A stretch of 64,000 bases of DNA from BTRG01 sp036986275 (GTDB taxonomy: Bacteria; Pseudomonadota; Gammaproteobacteria; Acidiferrobacterales; SZUA-150), in assembly GCA_036986275.1 (NCBI GenBank), contig BTRG01000001.1:1-64000 (forward strand), in the 5' to 3' direction. The stretch's first letter is position 1, and every line of letters begins with the position of its first letter. The position numbers and the translations under genes were made by a program. This document shows, piece by piece, positions 51,580 through 62,090 of the stretch. A model generated the notes under the pieces. It had not been told where the DNA came from. It made no database searches and was given only the letters and a program-made list of their open reading frames with translations.

Positions 51580-54384
51580 ATGAAAACCAATATGCCAGTC
51601 ACCAACAATGAGGTTCAGTTGGAAGCCGGACAGCTCATTGTCTCCAAGACGGACTTGAAGGGCATCATCACTTATGCCAACCCGGATTTTATTAAAATCA
51701 GCGGTTTTTCCGAGCAAGAACTAATCGGCAAGAGTCACAATATCGTTCGCCATCCGGACATGCCACCGGCGGCCTTTCAGGACCTGTGGGATACGGTCAA
51801 GGCCGACAGGCCGTGGATCGGCATAGTCAAGAATCGCTGCAAGAACGGCGATTATTACTGGGTCAGCGCCAACGTCACCCCGGTCCGGGTAAACGGTCGC
51901 GTGACGGAATACATGTCAGTACGCACCCAGCCCAGCCGGGATCAGATTGCCCAGGCTGAGGCCCTGTACCAACAAATCAATGCGGGCAAGGCCCCCAAAG
52001 TGGGGCTGTTGGCGCGGCTCAACATTTTTAACAGCATGAGTATCAAGCAGAAGCTTTATGGGCTGATGATCGCCGTGGTGTTGACTTTCGGCGCCATGGG
52101 TCTGGCTCACTACAACAACATTTCTGCAATGGCCGTGGTGAACAGCGTTGCCAGTAATGCCAGTCTTGCCGAGTCTATGCGTGAGTTGATGATCGGACTG
52201 GGAGGCGCCCTGTTACTGTTGTGTGTGGCGCTGTACTGGCTGGTTGGCCACTCGATTCTGCATCCCCTGAAAAAGACCATCGACTATTTCAATGAGATCG
52301 CCGAGGGTCGGTATGACGGGGCCATCGCCATCGATCGTGCCGACGAGATCGGCGATGTGATGCGCGCCCTGAAGTCTATGCAGATCAAGCTGGCCTTCGA
52401 CGTCAAAGATGCCCGGCAGCGGGCCGATGCCGCCCTGCGACTCAAGGTGGCGCTGGATAATGTCAATACCAATGTCATGGTGGCGGATACCGACTACAAC
52501 ATCGTTTACCTGAACGATGCCGTGCAGCAGATGTTTACCGACGCCGAAGATGATCTGCGCAAGGGTATCCCGGATTTTGATGCCAGCAAGCTGCAAGGGG
52601 TCTGCATTGATCAATTCCACAAGGACCCCGCCCACCAGCGCGGTATGCTGGAAAAGCTTGAGTCCACCTATCAATCCCGTGTCGAGGTCAGCGGGCGCAC
52701 CTTCGACGTTATTGCCAACCCGGTCACTGATGAGATGGGGTTCAGGTTGGGCACCGTAGTGGAATGGGCCGACAAGACCGCCGAGCTTGTGGCAGAGGAG
52801 CGCGAGCAGCAGCGCCAAGAGGAAGATCGCCGCATCGCCGCCGAGAATCTGCGGGTACGGGTAGCGCTGGACCAAGTCAGTACCAATGTGATGATGGCGG
52901 ACAAGGACCTCAACATCATCTACATGAACAAGGCCGTGCAGCAGATGTTCAAGCAGGCCGAAAGCGACATTCGCAAGGACCTGCCGAATTTCGATGCCGA
53001 CAACCTAATGGGGGTTTGCATTGACGAATTTCATAAGAACCCGGCCCACCAGCGCGGTATGCTAGAGCGGCTGTCATCTACCTACCAGTCCACACTCGGC
53101 ATCGGTGGGCGCACCTTTTCGGTGGTCGCCAACCCGGTGTTGGACACGGACGGCGAGCGTCTGGGCGCGGTTGTGGAATGGAAGGACCGCACCGATGAAG
53201 TGGCGGTAGAAGGCGAGATTGCCGATATCGTCACTTCCGCGGGTATGGGCGATTTTACACAGCGTATCGATTTAACGGGTAAGGAAGGCTTTTTCGAACG
53301 TTTGGCGACAGGCATCAATAAGGTCATGGAGACCACCGACGTCAGTCTCAACGATGTGGTACGGGTGATTCGCAGCCTGGCGCAGGGAGATCTGACCCAG
53401 ACCATCGACGGTGATTATTACGGCATCTTCGGCCAACTCAAGGACGATGTGAATGGCACTATCCACAAACTGTCCGAGGTCATTACTGATGTCCACAGCA
53501 ACGCCAATGGTATCTCCAGCGCCTCGGAACAGGTCAGTTCCACTGCCGAGACCCTGAGCCAGGGCGCCAGTGAACAGGCCTCCAGCGTGGAAGAGACCTC
53601 AGCCTCGGTGGAGGAGATGAGCGCCTCCATCAACCAGAACAGCGAAAACGCCAAGGTCACTGATGGCATTGCCAACGAGGCGGCCACGTCCGCCACGGAA
53701 GGCGGCCAGGCGGTGGCGGAGACCGTGGATGCCATGAAGAGCATCGCCGACAAGATCGGCATTATCGAAGAGATTGCCTACCAGACCAATATGCTGGCCC
53801 TGAATGCGGCCATCGAGGCGGCACGCGCCGGCGAACATGGTAAAGGATTTGCTGTGGTGGCGGCCGAGGTGCGCAAGCTGGCGGAACGCAGCCAGGTGGC
53901 GGCGCAGGAGATCGGTGATCGTGCCGGCAATAGCGTCAAGATTGCCGAGAAGGCCGGCACCCTGCTGGAGGAAATGGTGCCCAATATCACCAAGACCGCC
54001 GATCTGGTGCAGGAGATCACCGCGGCCTCAGAAGAGCAGGCCGCCGGTGCCGGGCAAATCACCAGCGCCATGAACCAGCTCGACCAGGTCACTCAGCAGA
54101 GTGCCGCCGGCTCCGAACAACTGGCGGCCACGGCCACGCAGTTACAGAGTCAGGCCGAATATCTGCAGGAGTTGATGGGCTTTTTCACGCTGAATGAGCA
54201 GGCTACCGCTGTCAACAAACGGGATTCCGACAGCAAGGGGGCCGGGCTGCGCAAGGCGGAGAAGCCTAGCGCCGCCAGGCACGGCAATGGCGATGCCCGT
54301 AAGGAAGCAAGCGTGGTCAAGCCAGTGCCGGAACCTACCGATGCGGACGATGCGGACTTCGAACGCTTTGCCCAAGGGGGGTAG
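51580..54384 (+). CDS. PAS-type methyl-accepting chemotaxis protein (Aer-like)
   Basis: A 934-residue MCP. An N-terminal PAS domain of Aer type ([28 protein letters not shown]) is followed by a membrane region with two hydrophobic segments, a HAMP-like stretch, two near-identical tandem PAS modules (about residues 285-405 and 425-545, each with [12 protein letters not shown]), a second HAMP-like region and the MCP signalling domain ([19 protein letters not shown]). AAGGAG before the ATG at 51580 sets the start. It should sense redox or energy state. Confidence 0.93.
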   Translation: MKTNMPVTNNEVQLEAGQLIVSKTDLKGIITYANPDFIKISGFSEQELIGKSHNIVRHPDMPPAAFQDLWDTVKADRPWIGIVKNRCKNGDYYWVSANVTPVRVNGRVTEYMSVRTQPSRDQIAQAEALYQQINAGKAPKVGLLARLNIFNSMSIKQKLYGLMIAVVLTFGAMGLAHYNNISAMAVVNSVASNASLAESMRELMIGLGGALLLLCVALYWLVGHSILHPLKKTIDYFNEIAEGRYDGAIAIDRADEIGDVMRALKSMQIKLAFDVKDARQRADAALRLKVALDNVNTNVMVADTDYNIVYLNDAVQQMFTDAEDDLRKGIPDFDASKLQGVCIDQFHKDPAHQRGMLEKLESTYQSRVEVSGRTFDVIANPVTDEMGFRLGTVVEWADKTAELVAEEREQQRQEEDRRIAAENLRVRVALDQVSTNVMMADKDLNIIYMNKAVQQMFKQAESDIRKDLPNFDADNLMGVCIDEFHKNPAHQRGMLERLSSTYQSTLGIGGRTFSVVANPVLDTDGERLGAVVEWKDRTDEVAVEGEIADIVTSAGMGDFTQRIDLTGKEGFFERLATGINKVMETTDVSLNDVVRVIRSLAQGDLTQTIDGDYYGIFGQLKDDVNGTIHKLSEVITDVHSNANGISSASEQVSSTAETLSQGASEQASSVEETSASVEEMSASINQNSENAKVTDGIANEAATSATEGGQAVAETVDAMKSIADKIGIIEEIAYQTNMLALNAAIEAARAGEHGKGFAVVAAEVRKLAERSQVAAQEIGDRAGNSVKIAEKAGTLLEEMVPNITKTADLVQEITAASEEQAAGAGQITSAMNQLDQVTQQSAAGSEQLAATATQLQSQAEYLQELMGFFTLNEQATAVNKRDSDSKGAGLRKAEKPSAARHGNGDARKEASVVKPVPEPTDADDADFERFAQGG

Positions 54385-54390
54385 GCAGAC

Positions 54391-54963
54391 ATGGCACAAG
54401 TCGCTGAACAAGAATATACCGAGCTGGATGTCGATACCGACCAAAACCAGTTTCTGACCTTTACCCTGGGCGGTGAGGTGTATGCCCTCGAGATCCTGAG
54501 CATCCGCGAGATCATTGATTACGGCAATCTGACCACGGTACCGATGATGCCCGCCTTTATCCGCGGTGTCATCAATCTGCGTGGTAGCGTGGTGCCGGTG
54601 GTGGATTTGGCGGCCCGTTTCGATGGCGAACCGGCAGGGATCACCAAGCGCACGGGCATCATCATTATTGAGATCGTGGATGGCGAAACCACTATGAACA
54701 TCGGGGTGGTAGTAGATGGTGTCAACGAGGTGCTGGAGATCCCACCAAGCGATATCGAACCACCACCCAGCTTCGGCGCCAGGATACGCACCGACTTTAT
54801 CAAAGGCATGGGCAAGGTGGACGGCAAGTTCCTGGTGTTGCTGGATGTGTCCAATGTGTTATCCGTGGATGAGCTGTCCTTGCTTGATGGGGTACAGCAC
54901 CAGACACAGGTTGAAACACCGGCAGAGACCGATCTGCCGGCGCCAGCCGGGGAAGGTGCTTGA
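54391..54963 (+). CDS. cheW: chemotaxis coupling protein CheW
   Basis: A 190-residue CheW joining MCPs to CheA. QFLTFTLGGEVYALEILSI and PAFIRGVINLRGSVVPVVDL are diagnostic. It begins six bases after the PAS-type MCP gene and ends within the start region of cheR. A short acidic tail follows the CheW fold. Confidence 0.97.
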   Translation: MAQVAEQEYTELDVDTDQNQFLTFTLGGEVYALEILSIREIIDYGNLTTVPMMPAFIRGVINLRGSVVPVVDLAARFDGEPAGITKRTGIIIIEIVDGETTMNIGVVVDGVNEVLEIPPSDIEPPPSFGARIRTDFIKGMGKVDGKFLVLLDVSNVLSVDELSLLDGVQHQTQVETPAETDLPAPAGEGA

Positions 54964-54992
54964 GTTTGGCTTACCCTTTGCCAACGCAGGAT

Positions 54993-55844
54993 ATGCGCCC
55001 TGTGGTGCAGGAGGGGGATTCCACTGAGATGGCCGGGCTGGTCTTTTCCATCTCCAATGATGAGTTTTTTCGCATTCGCGACTACTTGCAAGAACAAGTC
55101 GGTATCCAGCTAACCCTCGCCAAAAAGCAGATGGTGGCCTCGCGGCTGGGCAAACGGCTCCGGCATTACCGTCTGTCCTCCTATGGGGATTATTTTCAGC
55201 AGACGATCAATGGAACTCTGGCGAATGAGCGCCAGGCCATGCTCGACTTGTTGACCACCAATGAGACCTATCTGTTTCGCGAGCCCGCCCATTTTGAGTT
55301 CCTGCGCGAGGGTATCCTGGCTAGATGGAAATTGGGACGCCAGTTTCGCGCCTGGAGTGCGGCCTGTTCCAGTGGTGAAGAGCCCTACAGTCTGGCTATG
55401 GTGGTGGCGGACAGCCTGGGAGAGACGCCGTGGGAAATCATGGGTTCTGATGTCTCTACCCGGGTTCTGGCAGCGGCGCGTAAAGGACACTATTCCCGGG
55501 AACGGACTCAGTATATTCCCAAGGCCTATTTGCAACAATACTGTCTCAAAGGGGTGCGTTCCCAGAGCGGAACCCTGCTGATCGACAAGCGGTTACGGCA
55601 GCGCATGCAATTCCGGCACATCAACCTAAACACACCACTGTCGGAGGACTTAGGACAATTCGATGTCATTTTCCTGCGCAACGTGCTGATCTATTTCGAC
55701 GCGCCGACTCGCCAGGAGATCGTCAAACGCCTGCTGTCACGCCTGCGGCCAGGCGGCCATTTTTTTGTCAGCCACACCGAGACCATCACCGGTATTTCCA
55801 ACCAACTGGAGCCGGCCGCGCCCAGTGTGTATAGGAAAAAGTAG
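54993..55844 (+). CDS. cheR: chemotaxis protein methyltransferase CheR
   Basis: About 283 residues. CheR methylates MCP glutamates with SAM. The N-terminal helical domain contains LTLAKKQMVASRLGKRLR; the catalytic domain has TTNETYLFREPAHFEFL, the SAM motif AWSAACSSGEEPYSLAM and FDVIFLRNVLIYFD. The start is uncertain: ATG at 54993 and 55029 are both possible and the frame is open to 54960, overlapping cheW. The stop lies inside a short tandem repeat. Confidence 0.95.
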   Translation: MRPVVQEGDSTEMAGLVFSISNDEFFRIRDYLQEQVGIQLTLAKKQMVASRLGKRLRHYRLSSYGDYFQQTINGTLANERQAMLDLLTTNETYLFREPAHFEFLREGILARWKLGRQFRAWSAACSSGEEPYSLAMVVADSLGETPWEIMGSDVSTRVLAAARKGHYSRERTQYIPKAYLQQYCLKGVRSQSGTLLIDKRLRQRMQFRHINLNTPLSEDLGQFDVIFLRNVLIYFDAPTRQEIVKRLLSRLRPGGHFFVSHTETITGISNQLEPAAPSVYRKK

Positions 55845-55864
55845 CGAGTAGCGAGTAGCGAGTG
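55841..55864 (+). repeat. GTAGCGA tandem repeat at the cheR end
   Basis: Three copies of GTAGCGA plus a partial fourth lie in 24 bases. The first contains the cheR stop codon TAG. Such simple tandem units recur in intergenic DNA of many environmental proteobacteria. Confidence 0.7.
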
Positions 55865-55930
55865 ACTAGTTGCTAGGAAAAATAAAAATGACAAACAAGA
55901 ATTGTAGATCGGGTTACGGCACATAGAAAT

Positions 55931-55952
55931 GTAGGGTGGGCAGTGCCCACCC
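55931..55952. repeat. REP-like GTAGGGTGGGCA-type palindrome
   Basis: GGGTGGGCA (55934-55942) and TGCCCACCC (55944-55952) form a perfect 9-bp stem with a single central base. Just before it is ATCGGGTTACGG, part of another common intergenic repeat. It lies 25 bases before cheB. A related, larger hairpin is at 62091-62151. Confidence 0.75.
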
Positions 55953-55977
55953 CACGTATTTAATTTTGGTTGAAAAA

Positions 55978-57102
55978 ATGACACATAAAAAAATAAAAGT
56001 TTTATTGGTGGACGATTCAGCAGTGGTGCGGCAGGCGCTGACCAAGGTGTTCAGTACAGCGCCGGATATCGAGGTGAGCGGCAGTGTCATCGATCCCATA
56101 TTCGCCATGCAGCGCATGAAGCAGCAATGGCCGGACGTGATCGTGCTGGATGTGGAGATGCCGCGCATGGACGGCATCACCTTTCTGAAGAAAATCATGG
56201 CGGAGCACCCGACCCCGGTGGTGATCTGTTCCACCCTGACCTTGAAGGGCTCGGAGACCACCATGCAAGCCCTGAGCTCCGGCGCGGTGGATATCATTAA
56301 CAAACCGACCATCGGCGTAAAGGGCTTCCTGCAAGAATCCGCGGAATTGCTCATTGATACGGTGCGGGGTGCGGCACGAGCCAATCTGAAAACCATTAAA
56401 CGCAATGCCAACCGCAAATTAAAAGTACTTCCCAAGCTCACGGCCGATGCCATGCTGGCGCCGGGCGGGTCCACCTCGTTGGCCGAGTCCACCGACAAGG
56501 TAGTGGCCATCGGCACCTCCACCGGCGGCACCCAGGCCCTGGAACTGGTGTTACCCGCTCTGCCGCGCGTGGTGCCGGGCATCGTAGTGGTGCAGCACAT
56601 GCCGGAAAAATTCACGCAGTCCTTCGCTCAGCGGCTCAATTCCATTTCTCAGCTCGATATCAAGGAGGCCAGTGATAATGACCGGGTCATCCCCGGCCGC
56701 GCCCTGATCGCTCCGGGTGGAAAGCACATGCTGCTGGAGCGTAGCGGCGCCCACTACTACGTCAGGATTAAGGACGGTCCCCTGGTCAGCCGTCACCGCC
56801 CTTCGGTGGATGTATTGTTCCGTTCCGTGGCCAAGGCTGCGGGAAGAAATGCTCTGGGCATTATCATGACCGGCATGGGTGATGACGGTGCCCGGGGGCT
56901 GCGTGAGATGTTCGACGCCGGCGCCCAGACCCTGGCCCAGGACGAGGCCACCAGCGTGGTCTACGGCATGCCGAAGGAGGCGGTTAACCACGGTGGGGTG
57001 CAGGAGATCCTGGCCCTGCACGACATCCCCCAGACCATCTTGCAGACCTTTGCCCAGGCGACTGGCAACGAGCATGTGCTTGCCCGCGTCAGGGCAAGGT
57101 AA
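55978..57102 (+). CDS. cheB: chemotaxis methylesterase/deamidase CheB
   Basis: A 374-residue CheB: receiver (phosphoacceptor in [13 protein letters not shown]), linker and esterase domain. The catalytic serine is in [12 protein letters not shown], histidine in [11 protein letters not shown] and aspartate in [10 protein letters not shown]. It removes methyl groups from MCPs when phosphorylated by CheA. The ATG at 55978 gives the normal N-terminus [14 protein letters not shown]; an earlier in-frame start lies in repeat DNA. No cheD is present. Confidence 0.97.
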   Translation: MTHKKIKVLLVDDSAVVRQALTKVFSTAPDIEVSGSVIDPIFAMQRMKQQWPDVIVLDVEMPRMDGITFLKKIMAEHPTPVVICSTLTLKGSETTMQALSSGAVDIINKPTIGVKGFLQESAELLIDTVRGAARANLKTIKRNANRKLKVLPKLTADAMLAPGGSTSLAESTDKVVAIGTSTGGTQALELVLPALPRVVPGIVVVQHMPEKFTQSFAQRLNSISQLDIKEASDNDRVIPGRALIAPGGKHMLLERSGAHYYVRIKDGPLVSRHRPSVDVLFRSVAKAAGRNALGIIMTGMGDDGARGLREMFDAGAQTLAQDEATSVVYGMPKEAVNHGGVQEILALHDIPQTILQTFAQATGNEHVLARVRAR

Positions 57103-57125
57103 GGGGCCGAACGAGGAGATTGACC

Positions 57126-58817
57126 TTGAGGACACAGAACCCCACAACGCCCAACGGCGATATACACGCCACTGACCAACGTACCCTGCTACTGGTGGAC
57201 GATGAAGACAATGTGTTGTCGGCACTGCAACGCCTACTGGTTCGCAGCGGCTACCGGGTATTGACGGCCAACAGCGGCCCAGCGGGCCTGACGCTGCTGG
57301 AACAGCACGACGTCGGTGTCATTATCTCGGACCAACGCATGCCCGGCATGACCGGGGTCGAGTTTCTCAGCCAGGTCAAACAGCGCTATCCCGAGATCGT
57401 TCGTCTCATGCTCAGTGGGTTTGCCGACCTCAAGGCGGTGACCGCGGCCATCAATGAGGGCGCCATCTACCGTTTCCTCACTAAGCCCTGCGACAACGAA
57501 CTGCTACGCAGCAATATAGAAGAGGCCTTCCGCCACTTCGAGATCCGGCGCGAGAACGAGCGTTTGCGCCAGGAACTGCTGGCCTCCAATCGGGCACTGG
57601 CGGATGCCCTTAATGCCACCGAGCACAAAGAGCAGGCCAATGCGGAGTATGTTGCCACCATGAGTCATGCGCTGCGTACTCCACTGAACGGCGTACTGGG
57701 CATGGCGGAGTTGTTGCGGGAGACCACATTGGAAGCGCAACAACAGGATTATCTCGAAACCATTGCCAGCTCGGGCCATCAGTTGCTGACACTTATCAAC
57801 GATATGCTCGACGATTCCAAAGCCGAGGCCGGCAAGCTGACACTGGAAAGCATTGACTTCGACCTGCAGGATCTCATTGAAGGACTGGAACAACCTCTCG
57901 GGATCCAGGCCCGCCACAAGGGCCTGGCCTTTGTCACCCAATTCAAGTCTCGGACGCCGCTTATTGTGCGGGGTAACCCCACGCGCCTGCGGCAAGCATT
58001 GATGATCCTGCTGAGTAACGCCATCAAGTTCACCCCGGCGGGGGAAGTATTGTTGAACGTGTTGCCGGTGGAAACGGCGGACGATGAGGTCCGCCTGCTT
58101 TTTGAAGTCGATGACACAGGCGTGGGTATGGATACGGCGACGCAACACAGCTTGCTCGACTATTTTACTCAGGCCGAGAGTACCACCCACGTCTATGGAG
58201 GCGATGGTCAGGGGCTGAGTATCTGCAAACAACTGGTGATGGCCATGGACGGTGAGATAGGGCTCAGCTCGGCCCCCGGACGGGGTAGCACCTTCTGGTT
58301 CAACATCCGCCTCGCCAAGTCCGGTTCACGCCAGGACACCTCTCCGGCCATGGCGATACGCGGTCATAAGCAGGTGTTGTTGGTGGAGGACGACCCGATC
58401 GACCAGGCCGTTGCCAGCGGATTGCTGCGTGCCAACGACCTTGAGGTCGAAACGGTCTGCAACGGTCAGCAGGCCGTGGAGGCATGCTCCAGCAATCATT
58501 ATGACCTGGTGTTTATGTGTTGCCGGATGCCGGTGATGGACGGTTACGAGGCGACGCAACATATTCGTACTCAGGAAGCCCAGCGAACCACAGGGCAGGT
58601 CGGCCACACCCCCATTATTGCCCTAACCGCCAATGCCATGAGTGGTGACCGGGAACGCTGCCTGCAGGCGGGAATGGATGACTACGTCATCAAGCCGATT
58701 AACCGGCAGGTCCTGCAAACAGTGATCGACCAGTGGTTGCCCGGGCGCAACAAGCAGGTGCTCACACTCGTGCCCACACCCCCTGGTCACTCATCCCGGC
58801 AGGCACCGCAAAGGTAG
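57126..58817 (+). CDS. hybrid histidine kinase: REC-HisKA-HATPase-REC
   Basis: About 563 residues. An RpfG-like receiver (about 20-130, VIISDQRMPGMTG) is followed by a coiled linker, HisKA with His in MSHALRTPLNG, HATPase (NAIKFTP, DTGVGMD, GQGLSICKQL) and a C-terminal receiver. In that last receiver the phosphoacceptor aspartate is replaced: LVFMCCRMPVMDG where LVLMDCQMP is usual. It has no membrane segment. TTG at 57126 fits GAGGAG seven bases upstream; TTG at 57120 is the alternative. Confidence 0.9.
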   Translation: MRTQNPTTPNGDIHATDQRTLLLVDDEDNVLSALQRLLVRSGYRVLTANSGPAGLTLLEQHDVGVIISDQRMPGMTGVEFLSQVKQRYPEIVRLMLSGFADLKAVTAAINEGAIYRFLTKPCDNELLRSNIEEAFRHFEIRRENERLRQELLASNRALADALNATEHKEQANAEYVATMSHALRTPLNGVLGMAELLRETTLEAQQQDYLETIASSGHQLLTLINDMLDDSKAEAGKLTLESIDFDLQDLIEGLEQPLGIQARHKGLAFVTQFKSRTPLIVRGNPTRLRQALMILLSNAIKFTPAGEVLLNVLPVETADDEVRLLFEVDDTGVGMDTATQHSLLDYFTQAESTTHVYGGDGQGLSICKQLVMAMDGEIGLSSAPGRGSTFWFNIRLAKSGSRQDTSPAMAIRGHKQVLLVEDDPIDQAVASGLLRANDLEVETVCNGQQAVEACSSNHYDLVFMCCRMPVMDGYEATQHIRTQEAQRTTGQVGHTPIIALTANAMSGDRERCLQAGMDDYVIKPINRQVLQTVIDQWLPGRNKQVLTLVPTPPGHSSRQAPQR

Positions 58818-58822
58818 CACCC

Positions 58823-60883
58823 ATGGAACGCACACTACTGCTGGTTGATGACGAAGCCAATATCCTTAAGGCTTTGCAGCGCCTGTTACACCGCGACGGC
58901 TATCGTATTCTCACCGCTGGTAGCGGTCGGGAGGGCCTGGCGCTGCTGGAGGACAACGAGGTGGATGTGATCATCTCCGACCAACGCATGCCGCACATGA
59001 CGGGGGTGGAGTTTCTGTCCAAGGCCAGGGAGTTATGCCCGCAGACGGTGCGCATTGTACTTAGCGCCTATTCCGACTTTAGCGCCGTTACCGACGCTAT
59101 TAATCGCGGTTCGATTTACAAGTTTTTTACCAAGCCCTGGGACGACAAGTTGATGCGCGCCAATATCCAGGAGGCCTTTCAACGCTCGGAGCTGAGCTGG
59201 AAAAATAACCAACTCACACAAGTATTCGAAAGTACCCTGGAAGGCATCATAATCACCAGTTCCGAGGGCATCATCCAGGCGGTCAATCCGGCCTTCACCG
59301 AGATCACCGGTTACCTGGCCGAGGAGGTCATCGGCGAGAACCCACGCATCCTGCACTCCGGACGTCAAAATGAAGCGTTCTATGAGGAGATGTGGCAGAC
59401 CCTGTTGGCTACAGGCTGCTGGCAGGGCGAGGTTTGGAATCGACGCAAGAATGGCGAGGTATATCCCGAATGGTTGGCCATTACCGCGATCCATGACGAC
59501 AATGGCAAGGTCAGTCAGTACGCGTCCCTGTTCAACGACATTACCGAGCAGAAAAAGAACGAGGAGCGGCTGGCCCATCAGGCCTACCACGACGCCCTCA
59601 CCAATTTGCCTAACCGCCTGCTGTTTCATGACCGGCTGAACATGGCTCTGGCCTATGCGCAACGCAACGATACCATGCTGGCGGTGTTGTTTCTGGACCT
59701 GGACCGGTTCAAGAACATCAATGATAGCTTGGGGCATTCCGTCGGCGACCGTTTGCTACAGGGCGTGGCCGAGCGACTGACCCACAGTGTGCGCCAGGAA
59801 GATACCGTGGCCCGTATGGGCGGAGATGAGTTCACCATCCTGCTGCCGCATACCCCGCACACCAGTAGCGTGGCGGAGGTGGCTGAAAAGATCCTCGACA
59901 CCCTCAAGCGACCCCTGCACGTCTGTGGTCACGAGTTGTTTGTTACCGCCAGTATCGGTATCAGCATCTATCCCGGTGATACCCGGCAGGCCGAATCGTT
60001 GATGAAAAATGCGGATACCGCCATGTACCGCGCCAAGGAGCGGGGGGGCAACAATTACCAGTTCTACGCACCCGCCATGAATACCCGCGCGCTGGAAAGG
60101 CTCACGCTGGAAAACAAGTTGCGGCATGCCCTGGAACGTGAACAGTTCCTGTTGTACTACCAGCCGCAGATGCATCTGGGCACGGGTCAGATTGTTGGCG
60201 CCGAGGCCTTGTTGCGCTGGCGCACGGAAGAAGGTGAATTGATCTCACCGGCGGAATTCATTCCCCTGCTGGAGGAAACCGGCCTGATTATTCCGGTGGG
60301 CGCATGGGTGTTGCAACAAGCCTGTATGCAGAACGGCGCCTGGCAGGCGGCTGGTTACCACCCCCTGCGCATCGCGGTCAATCTGTCGGCGCGTCAGTTC
60401 GGGCAGGGAGATCTTGTCAGCCAGGTGCTGGATTGTCTGGCAAAAGCCGGTCTGCAAGCGTCGCATCTGGAGCTGGAAATCACTGAGAGCATCATGATGG
60501 ATGCCGCGCATGCGGAGATGCTGGAGGCGTTCAAGCGGGCAGGTCTGCAACTGGCGGTGGACGATTTCGGCACCGGTTATTCCTCGCTCAGTTATCTCAA
60601 GCAACTGCCCGTCGATACCATCAAGATCGACCGGTCCTTTATACGTAATGCGGCTCACGATTCGGCAGACGCGGCCATTGTCAAAACCATTATCACTTTG
60701 GCGCATGACCTTAAACGCAAAGTGATTGCCGAGGGGGTTGAAACCCATGAACAACTGGCGCTATTGCGCTCGCTGGGGTGTGATGAAATCCAGGGCTATC
60801 TGCTTAGCCGGCCGCTCGCAGCCGAGGTACTGCCGGCGTGGTTGGATCAACAGATGTCCGTCGAGCGCAGGGTGCAGGGGTGA
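58823..60883 (+). CDS. REC-PAS-GGDEF-EAL c-di-GMP turnover protein
   Basis: A 686-residue cytoplasmic protein: receiver (1-120), PAS (about 125-245), GGDEF (about 255-415, intact MGGDEF) and EAL (about 430-675, intact GAEALLRW, with DDFGTGYSSLSYL and IAEGVET). Both catalytic signatures look complete, so it may make and break c-di-GMP. The receiver is a paralogue of those in the flanking genes. Start ATG at 58823 follows AAAGG; the longer frame reads back into the upstream gene. Confidence 0.95.
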   Translation: MERTLLLVDDEANILKALQRLLHRDGYRILTAGSGREGLALLEDNEVDVIISDQRMPHMTGVEFLSKARELCPQTVRIVLSAYSDFSAVTDAINRGSIYKFFTKPWDDKLMRANIQEAFQRSELSWKNNQLTQVFESTLEGIIITSSEGIIQAVNPAFTEITGYLAEEVIGENPRILHSGRQNEAFYEEMWQTLLATGCWQGEVWNRRKNGEVYPEWLAITAIHDDNGKVSQYASLFNDITEQKKNEERLAHQAYHDALTNLPNRLLFHDRLNMALAYAQRNDTMLAVLFLDLDRFKNINDSLGHSVGDRLLQGVAERLTHSVRQEDTVARMGGDEFTILLPHTPHTSSVAEVAEKILDTLKRPLHVCGHELFVTASIGISIYPGDTRQAESLMKNADTAMYRAKERGGNNYQFYAPAMNTRALERLTLENKLRHALEREQFLLYYQPQMHLGTGQIVGAEALLRWRTEEGELISPAEFIPLLEETGLIIPVGAWVLQQACMQNGAWQAAGYHPLRIAVNLSARQFGQGDLVSQVLDCLAKAGLQASHLELEITESIMMDAAHAEMLEAFKRAGLQLAVDDFGTGYSSLSYLKQLPVDTIKIDRSFIRNAAHDSADAAIVKTIITLAHDLKRKVIAEGVETHEQLALLRSLGCDEIQGYLLSRPLAAEVLPAWLDQQMSVERRVQG

Positions 60884-60886
60884 GCC

Positions 60887-61759
60887 ATGGATGTCGCAAC
60901 GCAAAATCAACCGCAACGCATCCTGCTGCTGGTGGACGACGAAGAGAACATCCTCAGTGCCCTGAGCCGTCTGCTGCGCCGTGATGGCTACCACATTCTC
61001 ACTGCCAACAGCGCCCAGCAAGGCCTGGAGCTACTGGAACAGCACAAAGTGGGCGTGATTATTACCGACCAGCGCATGCCGAAGATGACCGGTTCTGAGT
61101 TTCTTTTCCGGGTCAAAGAGCGCTATCCCGATACGGTGCGCATCGTCCTCAGTGGTTATACCGAACTCAAGAGTGTTACCGATGCCATCAATCGCGGCGC
61201 CATCTACAAATTCCTCACCAAGCCCTGGGATGACCAGTTGTTGCGCGACAATATCGAAGAGGCCTTCAGGCAGCACGAACTCCAGAGTGAAAACCAGCGC
61301 CTGACGCGTGAACTGCAGGCCGCCAATGAGGAGCTGTCGGACATCAACCAGGATCTGGAGCGGCGCGTCGAGGAGAAGACCCAGGAAATAATACTCAATA
61401 TGCACACCCTACAGATTTCTCAGGAGGTGCTGGAGCATTTGCCTATCGCCGTGCTGGGAATCGGTGATGACGATTGCGTTGCAGTGGCAAATCGCATGGC
61501 GGCCAAGCTGTTGGTCGGGGAGCGTGGTTTTCTGGTGGGGCAGACTGCACAGCAGGCCTTGCCAGCGGAACTCTACGATTTGCACCAGCAGGCCATGCAG
61601 GCAAAAGACGACGGTGCTAACTGTTGTCGGCTGGAAATCCCCACCGTTGGAACGGTGGAGGTCTGTTGCTGCTGGCTGGGGCAGACTTCCTATGCCCAAG
61701 GAACCGTCGTGGCAATGACGCCAATTCACCCTCTCACGGATGTTGCACCGGATCGATGA
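60887..61759 (+). CDS. response regulator with coiled coil and PAS-like domain
   Basis: A 290-residue protein: receiver (about 10-125, VIITDQRMPKMTG), coiled coil (about 130-175) and a PAS-like domain (about 180-275, EVLEHLPIAVLGIGDDDCVAVANRMAAKLL). The last part is rich in cysteine (NCCRLE, VEVCCCWLG). There is no enzymatic or DNA-binding output. It starts three bases after the GGDEF-EAL gene and overlaps the next gene by four bases. Confidence 0.88.
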   Translation: MDVATQNQPQRILLLVDDEENILSALSRLLRRDGYHILTANSAQQGLELLEQHKVGVIITDQRMPKMTGSEFLFRVKERYPDTVRIVLSGYTELKSVTDAINRGAIYKFLTKPWDDQLLRDNIEEAFRQHELQSENQRLTRELQAANEELSDINQDLERRVEEKTQEIILNMHTLQISQEVLEHLPIAVLGIGDDDCVAVANRMAAKLLVGERGFLVGQTAQQALPAELYDLHQQAMQAKDDGANCCRLEIPTVGTVEVCCCWLGQTSYAQGTVVAMTPIHPLTDVAPDR

Positions 61760-62076
61760 AGACCATTTGTCAACAGCCGCTGGATCGGGTCCAGCCCGGT
61801 GAAACCCTGGGCCGCGATGTACTGGATGCCCAGGGTAATCGCCTACTGGCCGCCGGTGCCGAACTCAGTACAAAAACCCTGGCTCAGTTACAGCGGCGGG
61901 GTATCAAGAGTGTGGCGCTGAGCCAGGAAAACCCTCTGTCGGTGGAACAACAGGAAACCTGGCGGCGGACGGTGGAACAACAACTGGCGCTGCGGTTTCG
62001 CAAGGTGCAGGACCACCCCCCTATGCAACAACTGCAGGTCCTGTTGCGTGATTACCGCCTGGGAAAAACGATATGA
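61756..62076 (+). CDS. small protein resembling the N-terminus of HD-GYP proteins
   Basis: A 106-residue protein. QPGETLGRDVLDAQGNRLLAAGAELSTKTLAQLQRRGIKSV matches, piece by piece, the short beta module often found before HD-GYP domains (PG-L--DV-D--G-LLL--G-L----I--L---GI--V), but no HD-GYP follows. The C-terminal half is a charged helix. Its ATG overlaps the upstream stop (ATGA). The HDOD gene downstream may supply the missing half of the pathway. Confidence 0.75.
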   Translation: MKTICQQPLDRVQPGETLGRDVLDAQGNRLLAAGAELSTKTLAQLQRRGIKSVALSQENPLSVEQQETWRRTVEQQLALRFRKVQDHPPMQQLQVLLRDYRLGKTI

Positions 62077-62090
62077 GCACGGATGTGAGC

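Noticed and set aside
52213..52875. 220-residue minus-strand frame
   Set aside because: Antisense shadow of the PAS-type MCP; it also spans the duplicated PAS module.
56551..57225. 224-residue minus-strand frame
   Set aside because: Antisense to cheB, no recognisable domain.
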